DNA of 34,902 nucleotides from Acidobacteriota bacterium (GTDB taxonomy: Bacteria; Acidobacteriota; Terriglobia; Acidiferrales; UBA7541). A program made the translations under genes and the position numbers. This document shows, in pieces, positions 1 to 8,142 of this stretch (position 1 is the first letter of the stretch; every line of letters begins with the position of its first letter). Below the pieces are notes generated by a model. It saw only the letters and a program-made list of their open reading frames with translations, was not told the origin of the DNA and ran no database searches. Where the stretch lies: contig QHYI01000106.1 of NCBI GenBank assembly GCA_003223245.1, positions 1 to 34,902 of the forward strand. Direction: 5' to 3'.

Positions 1-2
1 TC

Positions 3-197
3 GCGCCTTCGTTGCTGGGAACGGGGCTGACCTTGCTGGCCACCAGCCCGGCTTACAATCGCGGCATCGATCCCAGCACGCTGCCCGGGCTGTCTTCCTC
101 CATCCTCAGCGACCTGAAGCAGTACATCTACACGGACATCAACGGCCAAGCCCGCCCGCAAGGCGGCGGCTCTGACCTCGGCGCCTATCAGCACTAG
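3..197 (+). CDS. C-terminal fragment of a surface beta-helix/choice-of-anchor-type protein (partial at left edge)
   Basis: The frame is open from the left edge and ends with TAG at 195-197, so only about the last 64 residues are visible. The tail contains SPAYNRGID, DINGQARPQGGGSDLGAYQ. Such an ending (an 'N-G-x-x-R ... D-x-G-A-x-E/Q' close) is typical of the last coil of secreted parallel beta-helix proteins of the polymorphic outer-membrane/right-handed beta-helix type. No PEP-CTERM or LPXTG sorting tail follows. Function cannot be inferred from the fragment beyond a probable extracellular repeat protein. It is convergent with the polysaccharide operon and probably not part of it. Confidence 0.6.
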   Translation, partial: APSLLGTGLTLLATSPAYNRGIDPSTLPGLSSSILSDLKQYIYTDINGQARPQGGGSDLGAYQH

Positions 198-522
198 GGG
201 GATGCGTCCCTTATATTTACATGCGTGCGAATGAGTTGATCACCGCGTTCGGCAAAAATGACTCACGGATTTATCTAGCCCCTGCCCCGTCTCAATCCCG
301 CGCGAGGGGGAGCTGAGCGCCAGTTACGAGAAGTGGCGTAGCTGGCGCGCTCCCCCCTCCACACTTTTAGTCTTCCGTTTCAGTCCGCAGATTTCAGCCC
401 TCAGATTCTGGTTTCGCCGATAAAGCCGTGGAAAAGAAAAGCGACGGGAAAGCTCCGACGGCGTTGGGGACAAGTTCCCGGGATTTGCCGACGCGTCGGT
501 GTCTACCGCGCGAGGATGAAGC
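198..522. other. Intergenic region between convergent genes
   Basis: This 325-bp stretch lies between the stop of the left-edge beta-helix gene and the stop of the last gene of the minus-strand polysaccharide operon. The only structure I see is the GC-rich inverted repeat annotated separately. Short open frames here (for example on the minus strand across 324-572) show no recognisable protein and overlap the repeat. Confidence 0.5.
304..359. terminator. Imperfect GC-rich inverted repeat, possible bidirectional transcription end
   Basis: GAGGGGGAGC at 304-313 pairs with GCTCCCCCCTC at 349-359 with one bulged base, and GCGCCAG at 317-323 pairs with CTGGCGC at 342-348, around an 18-nt loop. It sits between two convergent genes, where a shared terminator is expected. 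There is no clear T-run after the stem in either direction, so it could instead be a processing structure or a REP-like repeat. Confidence 0.35.
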
Positions 523-1689
523 TTAGTCAGCGCCTCCTGAGCGCGAAGGCAAGACGGCGGAGTCTCTGACAAGAGCGGTTTTCCTGGCGTGGGCGCCTTT
601 CTCCACGGCGCGGCGATAAACTTCCAACGTTTTTTGCGAAACTATGCTTGGAGAGCCTTCTTCTTCGACCTTGCGCTTCCCGTTCGCACCCATCCAGTGC
701 CGTAGAGCGGGATTCAGAAGCAATTTGGTCACGGCTTCTGCCAATTGCACGGAGTCTCGGGGAGCAACCAAGCATCCGGTGCAGCCGTTTTCCACCATTT
801 CGGGCAGGCCGCCAACCGTCGTGGCAACCACGGGTTTTTCCGCCGAATAGGCCATGGGGATCACGCCGCTCTGCGAAGCTTCGATGTACGGAAGAACGAC
901 AACGCTGGCGCGTTGAAAATAATCGCTGGCGCGGTCTTCCGGAATGAACTCGTTGTGAACGATAAAGCGGTGCGGATGCACCATCATGCGGCGGTAGCGT
1001 GCAAAATCTTCGCCCTCGCCGGCGATGAGAATGCGTGCTGTGGGAACGCGTGCGGTGATCAATGGCTCGGCGCGGATCAGATACTCGAGTCCTTTATATT
1101 CCCAGATGCGGCCGAAGAAGAGGATTAGATTTTCCTCCTCCTCGACCGGTGCGGATGACGGCGTGTTTCCGATCTGGATGTGCGGAATCACCGAGATTTT
1201 TTCTTTGGCGGCTGGCCATTCGCGCCCCAGCAAGTCGCGCGCGTAGTGTGTATGGACGATCCATTCGTCCGCCTGGCGGCGGGCAAAGTTTTCAATCCAT
1301 TGCGGCGTTTTTTGAGAGAGCCGATCGCCGGGGTGGGGCCGGAGGTCATGGATGGTGAAAACGACTGGATAGCGGCGTAGTACTGGCAGCGCCAGATCGA
1401 ACCAGAGATGCGCGCCTTGATAGTGGATAACATCCGGCGCGAATTGGTGAATCTGCTGCACCAGACTGTGAATGTTCCGGAGTTGCCGAATGGGCCGGCG
1501 CAACCTGGGATTCCGAAAGGCGACGAGGCGAACCGCTTCCTTCAGCTTGGCGGTGTGTGGCGCGATGATTTGTTCCGGCATGACGAGCAGGACGTCTGCA
1601 TGTTCGGCCAGCACATTGACCAGGCGAACGCAGTATTCGCCAAAGTTGTAAGAGATGAAGGCAACGCGGAGACGATTTTGTGGAGTCAT
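523..1689 (-). CDS. GT4-family glycosyltransferase
   Basis: A predicted cytoplasmic retaining glycosyltransferase of the GT-B fold, 388 residues, that would add a sugar to the lipid-linked repeat unit. The N-terminal Rossmann domain opens with LRVAFISYNF. The C-terminal nucleotide-sugar domain has ILFFGRIWEYKG, the loop VLPYIEASQSGVIPMAY and the closing VVATTVGGLPEMV, which together are the GT4 signature. The frame is open further upstream to 2103, but that extension overlaps the SGNH gene and has no GT character, so the ATG at 1689 is chosen, 11 bp after the upstream stop. It is the last gene of the operon. The acceptor and donor sugars cannot be told from sequence. Confidence 0.88.
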   Translation of the reverse strand: MTPQNRLRVAFISYNFGEYCVRLVNVLAEHADVLLVMPEQIIAPHTAKLKEAVRLVAFRNPRLRRPIRQLRNIHSLVQQIHQFAPDVIHYQGAHLWFDLALPVLRRYPVVFTIHDLRPHPGDRLSQKTPQWIENFARRQADEWIVHTHYARDLLGREWPAAKEKISVIPHIQIGNTPSSAPVEEEENLILFFGRIWEYKGLEYLIRAEPLITARVPTARILIAGEGEDFARYRRMMVHPHRFIVHNEFIPEDRASDYFQRASVVVLPYIEASQSGVIPMAYSAEKPVVATTVGGLPEMVENGCTGCLVAPRDSVQLAEAVTKLLLNPALRHWMGANGKRKVEEEGSPSIVSQKTLEVYRRAVEKGAHARKTALVRDSAVLPSRSGGAD

Positions 1690-1700
1690 GAGGCGGGAGT

Positions 1701-2660
1701 CTAGTTCTGATAGAGGGATTGCAGAAGCGTGGGGCCCAGCCTTGCGGTGAAGATAGCGGCGCCTTGCGGGTTCAAATGCGCGCCGTCCAGAAAGACGCTT
1801 CCCGGCAATTCCGCGTGTTGAAACGGCAGCAAGACAAGAATGCCTTCCTTGGCCGCCGCTGCCTGAATCTCGTTGGAAGCGTCGCGCACATCCATTGTGG
1901 GGGGAATCAGCAGAAAGAAGCGCGCGCCATATCGCTGAGCCAATTGATTCAACATGCGGAGGCGTGCAAGTGCTTTTGCGAGGATGACGTCGCTCGGCGG
2001 GAGAGACTGCTTTTCCGGACGGACATAAGGAGTCAATTTCTCGACGCTGGGCGCGGCTTTTCGCAAAAGCCAATTGTGAATCTCGGCGCGATGCCCCATC
2101 CAACTGCTGAGGCTGTCAAAGAAGTAGTCGCTGGTCATGGTGTTGTCGAGGTGGCTTGCTTTTTTGACGCGCAACAGATCGCTGCGGAGCATCAGCGTAT
2201 GGGCAAAAGAGCCTCCGTAGGTTGCGTCAGAGATTAAATCTCGCGTAGACAGACAAACGCCCACGATCGCGGGGCGGGAGCCTTCCATAAACAACTTGCG
2301 CAAGCCGAAATACCAGTCGAGATAGCTGGTCCCGGACATCGGAAGGTAAGCGATCGAAAAGGTGGGCGCAATTTCCTGCTGGAGATTCTCGCGGTTCACG
2401 CCGACTTCCAAGTAGGAGTTGCCCACCATCAGCATCGTTTCGGAATTGCTTGCCGCCGAGGGATGGAGCAAGACGGCGGTGAGATGGTCCTCGCGGATCG
2501 TGCGCCAGACATGATTGATGCGCGGAAAAGCCAGACGCGTCACGACTTCCAGCGAGCAGACGTAGACGAGCATCGCGCCCAGCAGGATGGTCAGCGCTCG
2601 CGTGGCTTTTCGGTGTTCAGAAGCGGAAATAGATAAAGGCACTTTCCTGATTGGCTCCAA
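1701..2660 (-). CDS. SGNH-hydrolase-like membrane-anchored protein, partner of MBOAT
   Basis: A 319-residue protein with one N-terminal membrane helix (about 20-45) and a predicted periplasmic SGNH-like domain. The block-I equivalent is MLMVGNS with Ser82 as candidate nucleophile, and the C-terminal DGAH supplies Asp292 and His295. These residues fit an acetyl- or acyl-transfer or esterase domain such as those that work with MBOAT proteins (AlgJ/AlgX, PatB). The gene overlaps the 3' end of the MBOAT gene by 44 bp, which supports translational coupling and a two-component acyltransferase. A paralogue with the same arrangement lies at 23438-24397. The fold assignment rests on these motifs and the neighbourhood; it has weak similarity to well-known family members. 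Confidence 0.72.
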   Translation of the reverse strand: MEPIRKVPLSISASEHRKATRALTILLGAMLVYVCSLEVVTRLAFPRINHVWRTIREDHLTAVLLHPSAASNSETMLMVGNSYLEVGVNRENLQQEIAPTFSIAYLPMSGTSYLDWYFGLRKLFMEGSRPAIVGVCLSTRDLISDATYGGSFAHTLMLRSDLLRVKKASHLDNTMTSDYFFDSLSSWMGHRAEIHNWLLRKAAPSVEKLTPYVRPEKQSLPPSDVILAKALARLRMLNQLAQRYGARFFLLIPPTMDVRDASNEIQAAAAKEGILVLLPFQHAELPGSVFLDGAHLNPQGAAIFTARLGPTLLQSLYQN

Positions 2661-4026
2661 AAAGGGTGATCAGCACGCAGAAAGCAAGACCGGTGAGAAC
2701 GCGGAAAGCGTAGGGATACGAGGCAAAGGCCTGCTCGGCGTTTGACGATTCCAATTGCAGGTCGAGCAGAAAAAGAGCTAACGCGTAAACGGACAAGAAA
2801 CCCAGAGCGGTGAGATAGACGGGATTCCATTGCCAGTTCGCCAGAGCGACAATTTGCTCCCATGCACCGCTAAAAGAAGTGATGCGGAAAAAAATCCACG
2901 CGAGACAAACAAGGTTGAAGATGAAGATTCGGCGGGCCCATCTTCCCAAGAAGGCGGAGGATGCGTCGTGCTTCTTTCCCAGGAGAAAGCGCTCGACCGC
3001 GAGGCCGGCTCCGTGGATGCCGCCCCACGCGACAAAAGTCCAATTGGCGCCGTGCCAAAGCCCGCCAAGCAGCATGGTGAGCATCAGGTTGATGTAGGTG
3101 CGGACTTTTCCCAAACGACTGCCGCCGAGCGGAATGTAGAGATAGTCGCGCAGCCAAGAGCTAAGGCTGATGTGCCAGCGGCGCCAGAAATCTTGCAAGC
3201 TTTCGGCGAGATAAGGCTGGCGGAAGTTGACCATGAAGTGGAAACCGAGAAGCTGGGCGCTGCCGCGGGCGATGCGACTGTAACCGCTAAAGTCGCCGTA
3301 AATCTGCCAGGCGAAAGCGTAGGTGCCGAGCAGCACGGTCATGGTGTTGGGGCCGCCGAAGCTTCCGGCGAAGGCGCCATTGGCGATGAGCGCGCAGTTG
3401 TCGGCGATGACCATTTTGCGAAAAAGGCCTTCGAGAATCAGGATCAGGCCGTCGAAGGCTTTCGTGGCGTCCCACGTGCGCGGCCTCTGCACTTGCGGAA
3501 GGAGATGCGACGGCCGCTGAATCGGGCCAGCGATCAAATGCGGGAAGAGGCTGACGAAGAGCGCGTAATCGACAAGAGATTCTGCAGGCGCAACTTTGCG
3601 GTGATAGACATCCACGATGTAGGCAACTTCCTGGAAGGTGTAGAAGGAAATGCCCGGCGGCAAAATGATGCGCCAGATACTGACGGGAATGCGCTTGGCC
3701 CCAAGCAGCGCCGCAAGACGCGCGCCAGAGTCCACGAAGAAATTGAAATACTTGAAGATGCCGAGGAAGGAAAAATTCAGGATGAGGGAGAAGAGCAGCA
3801 AGTAGCGGCGCGTACGCGCGTCGGAGCTTGCGGCAATCTTGCGCGCCACGATGTAGTCGACGAGCGTCGAACCGGCCATCAGGAGAAGGAATCGCCAGTC
3901 CCACCAGCCATAGAAGAAGTAGCTCGCGGCCAGCAACATGTAGTTTTGCTTGCGAAAGGGCAGGCGCCAATAAACGAGCACGACGAGAATCAAGAACAGG
4001 ATGTAGGCAGCGGAATCGAAGAGCAT
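2617..4026 (-). CDS. MBOAT-family membrane O-acyltransferase (copy 1)
   Basis: A 469-residue polytopic protein of the AlgI/DltB/PatA type, predicted to carry acyl groups across the inner membrane for O-acylation of the polysaccharide. Recognisable blocks are SYFFYGWWDWRF, LPPGISFYTFQEVAYIVDVY, HLIAGPIQRP, DFWRRWHISLSSWLRDYLYIPLGG and GGLWHGANWTF, where His325 is the family's invariant histidine. In the otherwise conserved segment GDFSGYSRIARG, residue 251 is Arg, whereas the paralogue at 22030 and typical family members have Asp. The stop lies inside the start region of the SGNH partner. Wzx lies 28 bp upstream. Confidence 0.93.
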   Translation of the reverse strand: MLFDSAAYILFLILVVLVYWRLPFRKQNYMLLAASYFFYGWWDWRFLLLMAGSTLVDYIVARKIAASSDARTRRYLLLFSLILNFSFLGIFKYFNFFVDSGARLAALLGAKRIPVSIWRIILPPGISFYTFQEVAYIVDVYHRKVAPAESLVDYALFVSLFPHLIAGPIQRPSHLLPQVQRPRTWDATKAFDGLILILEGLFRKMVIADNCALIANGAFAGSFGGPNTMTVLLGTYAFAWQIYGDFSGYSRIARGSAQLLGFHFMVNFRQPYLAESLQDFWRRWHISLSSWLRDYLYIPLGGSRLGKVRTYINLMLTMLLGGLWHGANWTFVAWGGIHGAGLAVERFLLGKKHDASSAFLGRWARRIFIFNLVCLAWIFFRITSFSGAWEQIVALANWQWNPVYLTALGFLSVYALALFLLDLQLESSNAEQAFASYPYAFRVLTGLAFCVLITLFGANQESAFIYFRF

Positions 4027-4054
4027 GCTTGTTTTCTTTTGGTGCGGTTCGAAG

Positions 4055-5497
4055 CTACTCCGACAAAAGAGGACGATACTTCTCCAGGAACTGGTGCATT
4101 CCGCCAGCGGCCCAAACCGCCAGCCCGAACAACGCGCCGCCGTAAATCAGCGTTGCCGATACACCTGTGAGAAGACTGGCTCGGCCTTCAGGAAATGCAA
4201 GGTAAACAGCCATGCACGCGGCCGCCACGACTTGCTTCCAAACCAGCTTCCAAACCGGGATACCGGAGAGCAAGTGGGCTGAAGGAATGTAGTGCTGAAT
4301 GCAATCGGTTAAGCGGGTGAGGAAGAGGGCGATCGCCGCGCCGCGCAAACCGAACAGGCTGATGAGGGGAAAGCCGACAAGCAAGTTGACCAGCGCATCC
4401 ACGATTACTATGCGCAACGAAATTTTCTCACGATGGCTCGCCAGCAACACTTGGCCCAGCACGCTGGTAAAAACCTGGAAGATCAAAATGAAAGTGATGA
4501 TGCGCAGAGCCGGGAACGCGTCAACAAATGCGGGTTTTTTGTAAAGCAAACCGATGACGTGGTCTCCCAGGAAATACAAACCTGCAACCGCGGGGAGAGC
4601 CAAGACCATGAGCAGTTCCAGGGCGTTTTCGGCAATGTGCTTCAAGCTGCGATAGCCGGGGTCGATTTTTCTGCACATCATGGGGAAAATGCTTTGCGCC
4701 AGGCTCTGATAAACGAGCAGCAGGGGAACCATCAATTGCAAAGCGGCGCTGTAAAGGCCCACTTCCGTCTCGCCGGCAAGCTTAGAGAGCAGAAGAATAT
4801 TGATGCTGCTCATGACAGCCAGCGTCCCGTCAATTCCAAGAAACGTGGATGCGGAACAAGCCGTGCTCCACGCAAAGCTGCGGTCAATTGGCGTGCGCTG
4901 TAAAGGAAATTGCCGGAACAGGATCCAAAGTTCGACCGTGGCGATGGCGAAAAACGAGCACAGAAGTACGAGGATCACCGCGTAGAGCCCGCGATCGGTA
5001 ATAAGCAGGGCGAAAGTAGCACCAACCTTCGCAATATTCACCGGTACGTTGACATACGCGATGTAGTGCATGCGTTCCCAAGCCTGAAAGATGCCTTCGC
5101 AGAGGGCCGCGAAGGTGTTCGGGAGAAGTCCGAAGGAGAGCAGCAGGATGATTACCGTGGTCGTGTGGGAGTAATGCATCAGACGCAAGAATCCCCACAC
5201 GGCGGTGATGGACATGATCGAAGTCAGTGTCACGATAGCGCAGCCATTGAAGAAGTAACGCGCGGTTTGCGCGCGGTCTTTTGCAACCTGCCGGATGACC
5301 AGGGTCTTCAGGCCTCCAACGGCAAACACCTGGAAGGCGTAGAAAAGAGTGAATGCCAGAGTGAGTTGGCCAAACTCGTGAGCGCCGAGATGCCGCGCGA
5401 CGAGCGCGTACAAGATGAAACTGGTCGCCCGGTTCATCACGTCGCTCGAAAGAATCGAGAGGGCGTTGCCGCTGGTTTTACGAAGGTTCAGGCTCAT
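4055..5497 (-). CDS. wzx: Wzx-type polysaccharide flippase
   Basis: A 480-residue protein with about 12-14 hydrophobic helices spread over its length and an N-terminus (ALSILSSDVMNRATSFILYALVARHLGAHEFGQ) typical of the MOP/PST exporter superfamily. Such proteins flip undecaprenyl-diphosphate-linked repeat units from the cytoplasmic to the periplasmic side of the inner membrane. Presence of a Wzy-like protein (11262-12761), a PCP protein and an export protein in the same operon fits a Wzx/Wzy-dependent pathway. The start ATG at 5497 follows a 103-bp gap after the FemAB-like gene. Specific substrate is unknown. The gene symbol is given by role, not by close identity. Confidence 0.88.
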   Translation of the reverse strand: MSLNLRKTSGNALSILSSDVMNRATSFILYALVARHLGAHEFGQLTLAFTLFYAFQVFAVGGLKTLVIRQVAKDRAQTARYFFNGCAIVTLTSIMSITAVWGFLRLMHYSHTTTVIILLLSFGLLPNTFAALCEGIFQAWERMHYIAYVNVPVNIAKVGATFALLITDRGLYAVILVLLCSFFAIATVELWILFRQFPLQRTPIDRSFAWSTACSASTFLGIDGTLAVMSSINILLLSKLAGETEVGLYSAALQLMVPLLLVYQSLAQSIFPMMCRKIDPGYRSLKHIAENALELLMVLALPAVAGLYFLGDHVIGLLYKKPAFVDAFPALRIITFILIFQVFTSVLGQVLLASHREKISLRIVIVDALVNLLVGFPLISLFGLRGAAIALFLTRLTDCIQHYIPSAHLLSGIPVWKLVWKQVVAAACMAVYLAFPEGRASLLTGVSATLIYGGALFGLAVWAAGGMHQFLEKYRPLLSE

Positions 5498-5600
5498 TGG
5501 GAAATTCGAATTTGCTGGCCTTGCTTTAGAAATCGGATAAAGAGCACAAATAGGTGCGGACCGGCTTCAAGGCCAGGAGCACATCCGCATGCGATTGCTC

Positions 5601-6689
5601 TCAGGTAAACAGTCGGTACAAATCTTCGCCGGCTCGCTCCGTAACGGGATCGGGCACGAGTTGATCGGTGAACCGGTTGGTCAGTTTGGAAAGGAGCGCG
5701 CGCATTTCCTTTTCCTTGGGCGACGGTGAACCGTTGGGCGCATGGCGAAGAAAGGAGATGGTCTTTTCTTCCGTGCCGAATTTGCGCTTGTAGCGGATGA
5801 GTCCCTCTTGGTCAAGATCGCTGAGGCCAAAGTCCAGGTACTTGAGGCCGCGGTTTTTTCCTTCTTGGATTCCGTGCCAGATGAGCAGATCGTTTGGCCG
5901 GTGAGATAGATCGTCGGGTATCGAGGCGTTGAACTTGTAATAGAGCGTGTCCTTCCATTCGAGAAAGAAGTCGCCCGCGACAATTCTGTGGCCATGAATT
6001 GCCAGCATCAAAAAACCGTGCTGCGGTTCCACAAAGTGGCGCCAAATGTTTTGGAAAAAGCTGTACGGCTGCGCGAGCAGACCGTATTTGTATTTGCGAA
6101 CTTTCAGGTGCATCTCGAAGAAGACGCGAAGTTCTTGTTCGGATTGCGCTATTCGAACCGTAAGGCCCTCGCGCTCCGATTTCCGAATCGCGCGGTAAGT
6201 CGAATCGTGCATTCCTTTCCAGAGAGTCTCAAGATCAGGCCGCAGGTCCAACCGGTGCCATTTGGCCTGCTTCACGAGGTTGAAGCGCGCGTCGCCCAAC
6301 GGCAGATCGTTGTGCAAGCAGCGCACCGTGATGGGATGGCGTTCGGAAACCAACTGATCGATGAGAAAGCGCCACGACTCCTCGTCGTTTACTAAGGGAT
6401 CGCAGTAATCGGAAAAAGGCAGCGCTACGATGCGTTCTCCGAGAATGTCAGAGATCCGGCAAAAGGGAATGCCTGCCTGCGGTTGCCCGTGATCATCCAC
6501 CACGATGTGGGCCGACGGCTCCCACCCGTAGGTGTCGGAGAGAACCTGCATCCATTGGGGCGAATGAAACACGCTGCTGGAAACCTGGCAGACCAACTGA
6601 CTCCACAAGGGGTCTGTTCGCGGATCAACGCTCACAACGTTGCCTACCACGTTCAATTGTCTTGCCTCCTGGAAATGGATTGTGAACAA
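5601..6689 (-). CDS. FemAB-like GNAT-fold acyl/aminoacyltransferase
   Basis: A soluble 362-residue protein with two GNAT-like halves. Landmarks are VFHSPQWMQVLSDTYGW near the N-terminus, DSTYRAIRKSEREGLTVR in the centre, and the C-terminal block LLIWHGIQEGKNRGLKYLDFGLS followed by IRYKRKFGTEE. This pattern is that of the FemAB-like proteins found in exosortase-A/PEP-CTERM-associated exopolysaccharide loci. FemAB relatives transfer amino acids from aminoacyl-tRNA to amino groups, and by analogy this protein may modify an amino sugar made by the DegT aminotransferase of the operon. The true substrate is unknown. It starts 30 bp after the GT4 stop. Confidence 0.82.
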   Translation of the reverse strand: MFTIHFQEARQLNVVGNVVSVDPRTDPLWSQLVCQVSSSVFHSPQWMQVLSDTYGWEPSAHIVVDDHGQPQAGIPFCRISDILGERIVALPFSDYCDPLVNDEESWRFLIDQLVSERHPITVRCLHNDLPLGDARFNLVKQAKWHRLDLRPDLETLWKGMHDSTYRAIRKSEREGLTVRIAQSEQELRVFFEMHLKVRKYKYGLLAQPYSFFQNIWRHFVEPQHGFLMLAIHGHRIVAGDFFLEWKDTLYYKFNASIPDDLSHRPNDLLIWHGIQEGKNRGLKYLDFGLSDLDQEGLIRYKRKFGTEEKTISFLRHAPNGSPSPKEKEMRALLSKLTNRFTDQLVPDPVTERAGEDLYRLFT

Positions 6690-6719
6690 CCGGTTTTATC
6701 AAGCTGCATGTTTTGCTGG

Positions 6720-8120
6720 TTAGTTACTCTGGACCTCTCTTGCGGGCGGTTCGCTCGCTTGCAATTCGTCTGCCGGGACATTTGCCTGCGCGAGTAGTGT
6801 GTCCTGTTTACTTGCGTGCGGGATCTCAGGGACACCAAAAGTGAAGGAAGTTTGCAGGGAAGGCGCCGGCAAGTAGGGGTTCTGTGCTTCCGGAACCTTG
6901 GCCTCGGGGAGAATCGCGCGGTAAGCGGCGAGAAGGTTCGGAATGGAATAATCCCAGGCAAGCTGCGTTTTGATGCGGCCGCTTGCGAAATTGCCAAGGG
7001 CCATCCGGCGCTGCGGATCGTCCATCAATTGGGTGAGCGCCTTTGCGAAGGCTCGCTCGTCGTTCGGAGTGACATAGACAGCGGCGCCGCGCGCCGTGAA
7101 GCGATGCTCGGGCAGATCGAATGCCACGATGGGCTTGCCCAACGACATGTACTCCATGATTTTAAACATCGTGGAGCGATCGTTGTACGGATTAGCAGGC
7201 GCGGCGTCCACACAGATATCCGCAGCGGCGAGAAGCTTTCGGAGATTTTCGCCAAAAACAGGACCAGTGAAACGCACGTAATCCTGAAGTCCCAATTCCC
7301 GCGCCAGGGTCTTTAAACTCTCCAGTGCATCGCCAAAGCCGATCAGCACGCAGTAAAAATCAGTCCGCCGGAGACGACGAACCATGTAGTCCAGGGCGCG
7401 CAGCAGATAATCCACTCCGTCCTGGAAGCCCATCACGCCGATGTAGCCAATAATTGTTTTTCCCATCTGTCGAAGCGCGTGGTCGGGTGCGACGGGAACC
7501 ATCACGCGGCTCAGTTCAATGCCGTTGCGAACGATAGTGATGCGTGATTGGGGAACACGGCCGCGTTCGATCGCCAGCTTTTTGTAGGACTCATTCGTGA
7601 CAATGACATGATTGGCGCAACGGCAGCTCAGCTTCTCCAGCCACACGAGCGCGCGATAAACCATCGTGTTTACGCCATGCCGGAAGCGGGCCAAGTACAT
7701 TTCTGGAGCAAGGTCGTGATGGTCATAGACAAAACGTTTGCCAAACATTTTGAAGAACAACGCGAGGAATACGAAGGTATCCGGCGGATTGTGAGCGTGA
7801 ATTACGTCAAAGCCCTTGCGGAACAATGCCACCAGCGACAACGTGAAGCTCGCGGCCATCGAGTACATGTATTCCCAGAGGTAGGAGAGGAATCCATGTC
7901 CCGGGGCAGGCGCGGGATAGCGGTAGACATGGACGCCATTGATGACCTCCCGAGAAGGCTGGCCCTTAGCCGAGGGACAGATCACCGTCACGAGATAGCC
8001 TGCGGAGCTCAGCGCGTAGGCCTCGCGGCGCACACGAACATCCTGGGGAAAAGGCAAGTTTTCCAGCAGCATGAGGATTCGGTTTTTGGCGACTGTCGGC
8101 ACGTCTTTTTTCGCGGTCAC
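6720..8120 (-). CDS. GT4-family glycosyltransferase, WbuB-like
   Basis: A predicted cytoplasmic GT-B glycosyltransferase. Motifs include RILMLLENLPFPQDVRVRREA at the N-terminus, HAHNPPDTF, FVYDHHDLAPEMY, and the C-terminal STMFKIMEYMSLGKPIVAFDLPEHR, all typical of the WbuB-like GT4 group. The frame is open to an ATG at 8228, but that start has no Shine-Dalgarno and overlaps asnB by 86 bp. The GTG at 8120 (23 bp after the asnB stop, 12 residues before the first beta strand) is preferred but not proven. The last ~50 residues are a low-complexity Pro/Ala/Gln-rich tail beyond the usual domain end. Donor and acceptor are unknown. Confidence 0.87.
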   Translation of the reverse strand: MTAKKDVPTVAKNRILMLLENLPFPQDVRVRREAYALSSAGYLVTVICPSAKGQPSREVINGVHVYRYPAPAPGHGFLSYLWEYMYSMAASFTLSLVALFRKGFDVIHAHNPPDTFVFLALFFKMFGKRFVYDHHDLAPEMYLARFRHGVNTMVYRALVWLEKLSCRCANHVIVTNESYKKLAIERGRVPQSRITIVRNGIELSRVMVPVAPDHALRQMGKTIIGYIGVMGFQDGVDYLLRALDYMVRRLRRTDFYCVLIGFGDALESLKTLARELGLQDYVRFTGPVFGENLRKLLAAADICVDAAPANPYNDRSTMFKIMEYMSLGKPIVAFDLPEHRFTARGAAVYVTPNDERAFAKALTQLMDDPQRRMALGNFASGRIKTQLAWDYSIPNLLAAYRAILPEAKVPEAQNPYLPAPSLQTSFTFGVPEIPHASKQDTLLAQANVPADELQASEPPAREVQSN

Positions 8121-8142
8121 CTTCGCAATTTCCGGCCGGGGT

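Noticed and set aside
1690-2103. Upstream extension of the first GT4 frame
   Set aside because: It lies wholly within the SGNH gene and is Arg/Ser-rich filler.
2830-4170. A 446-codon open frame on the plus strand, antisense to MBOAT copy 1
   Set aside because: It is the mirror of a clear membrane protein gene; the product is a charged, low-complexity sequence with no family features, as expected from antisense reading of a GC-rich gene.
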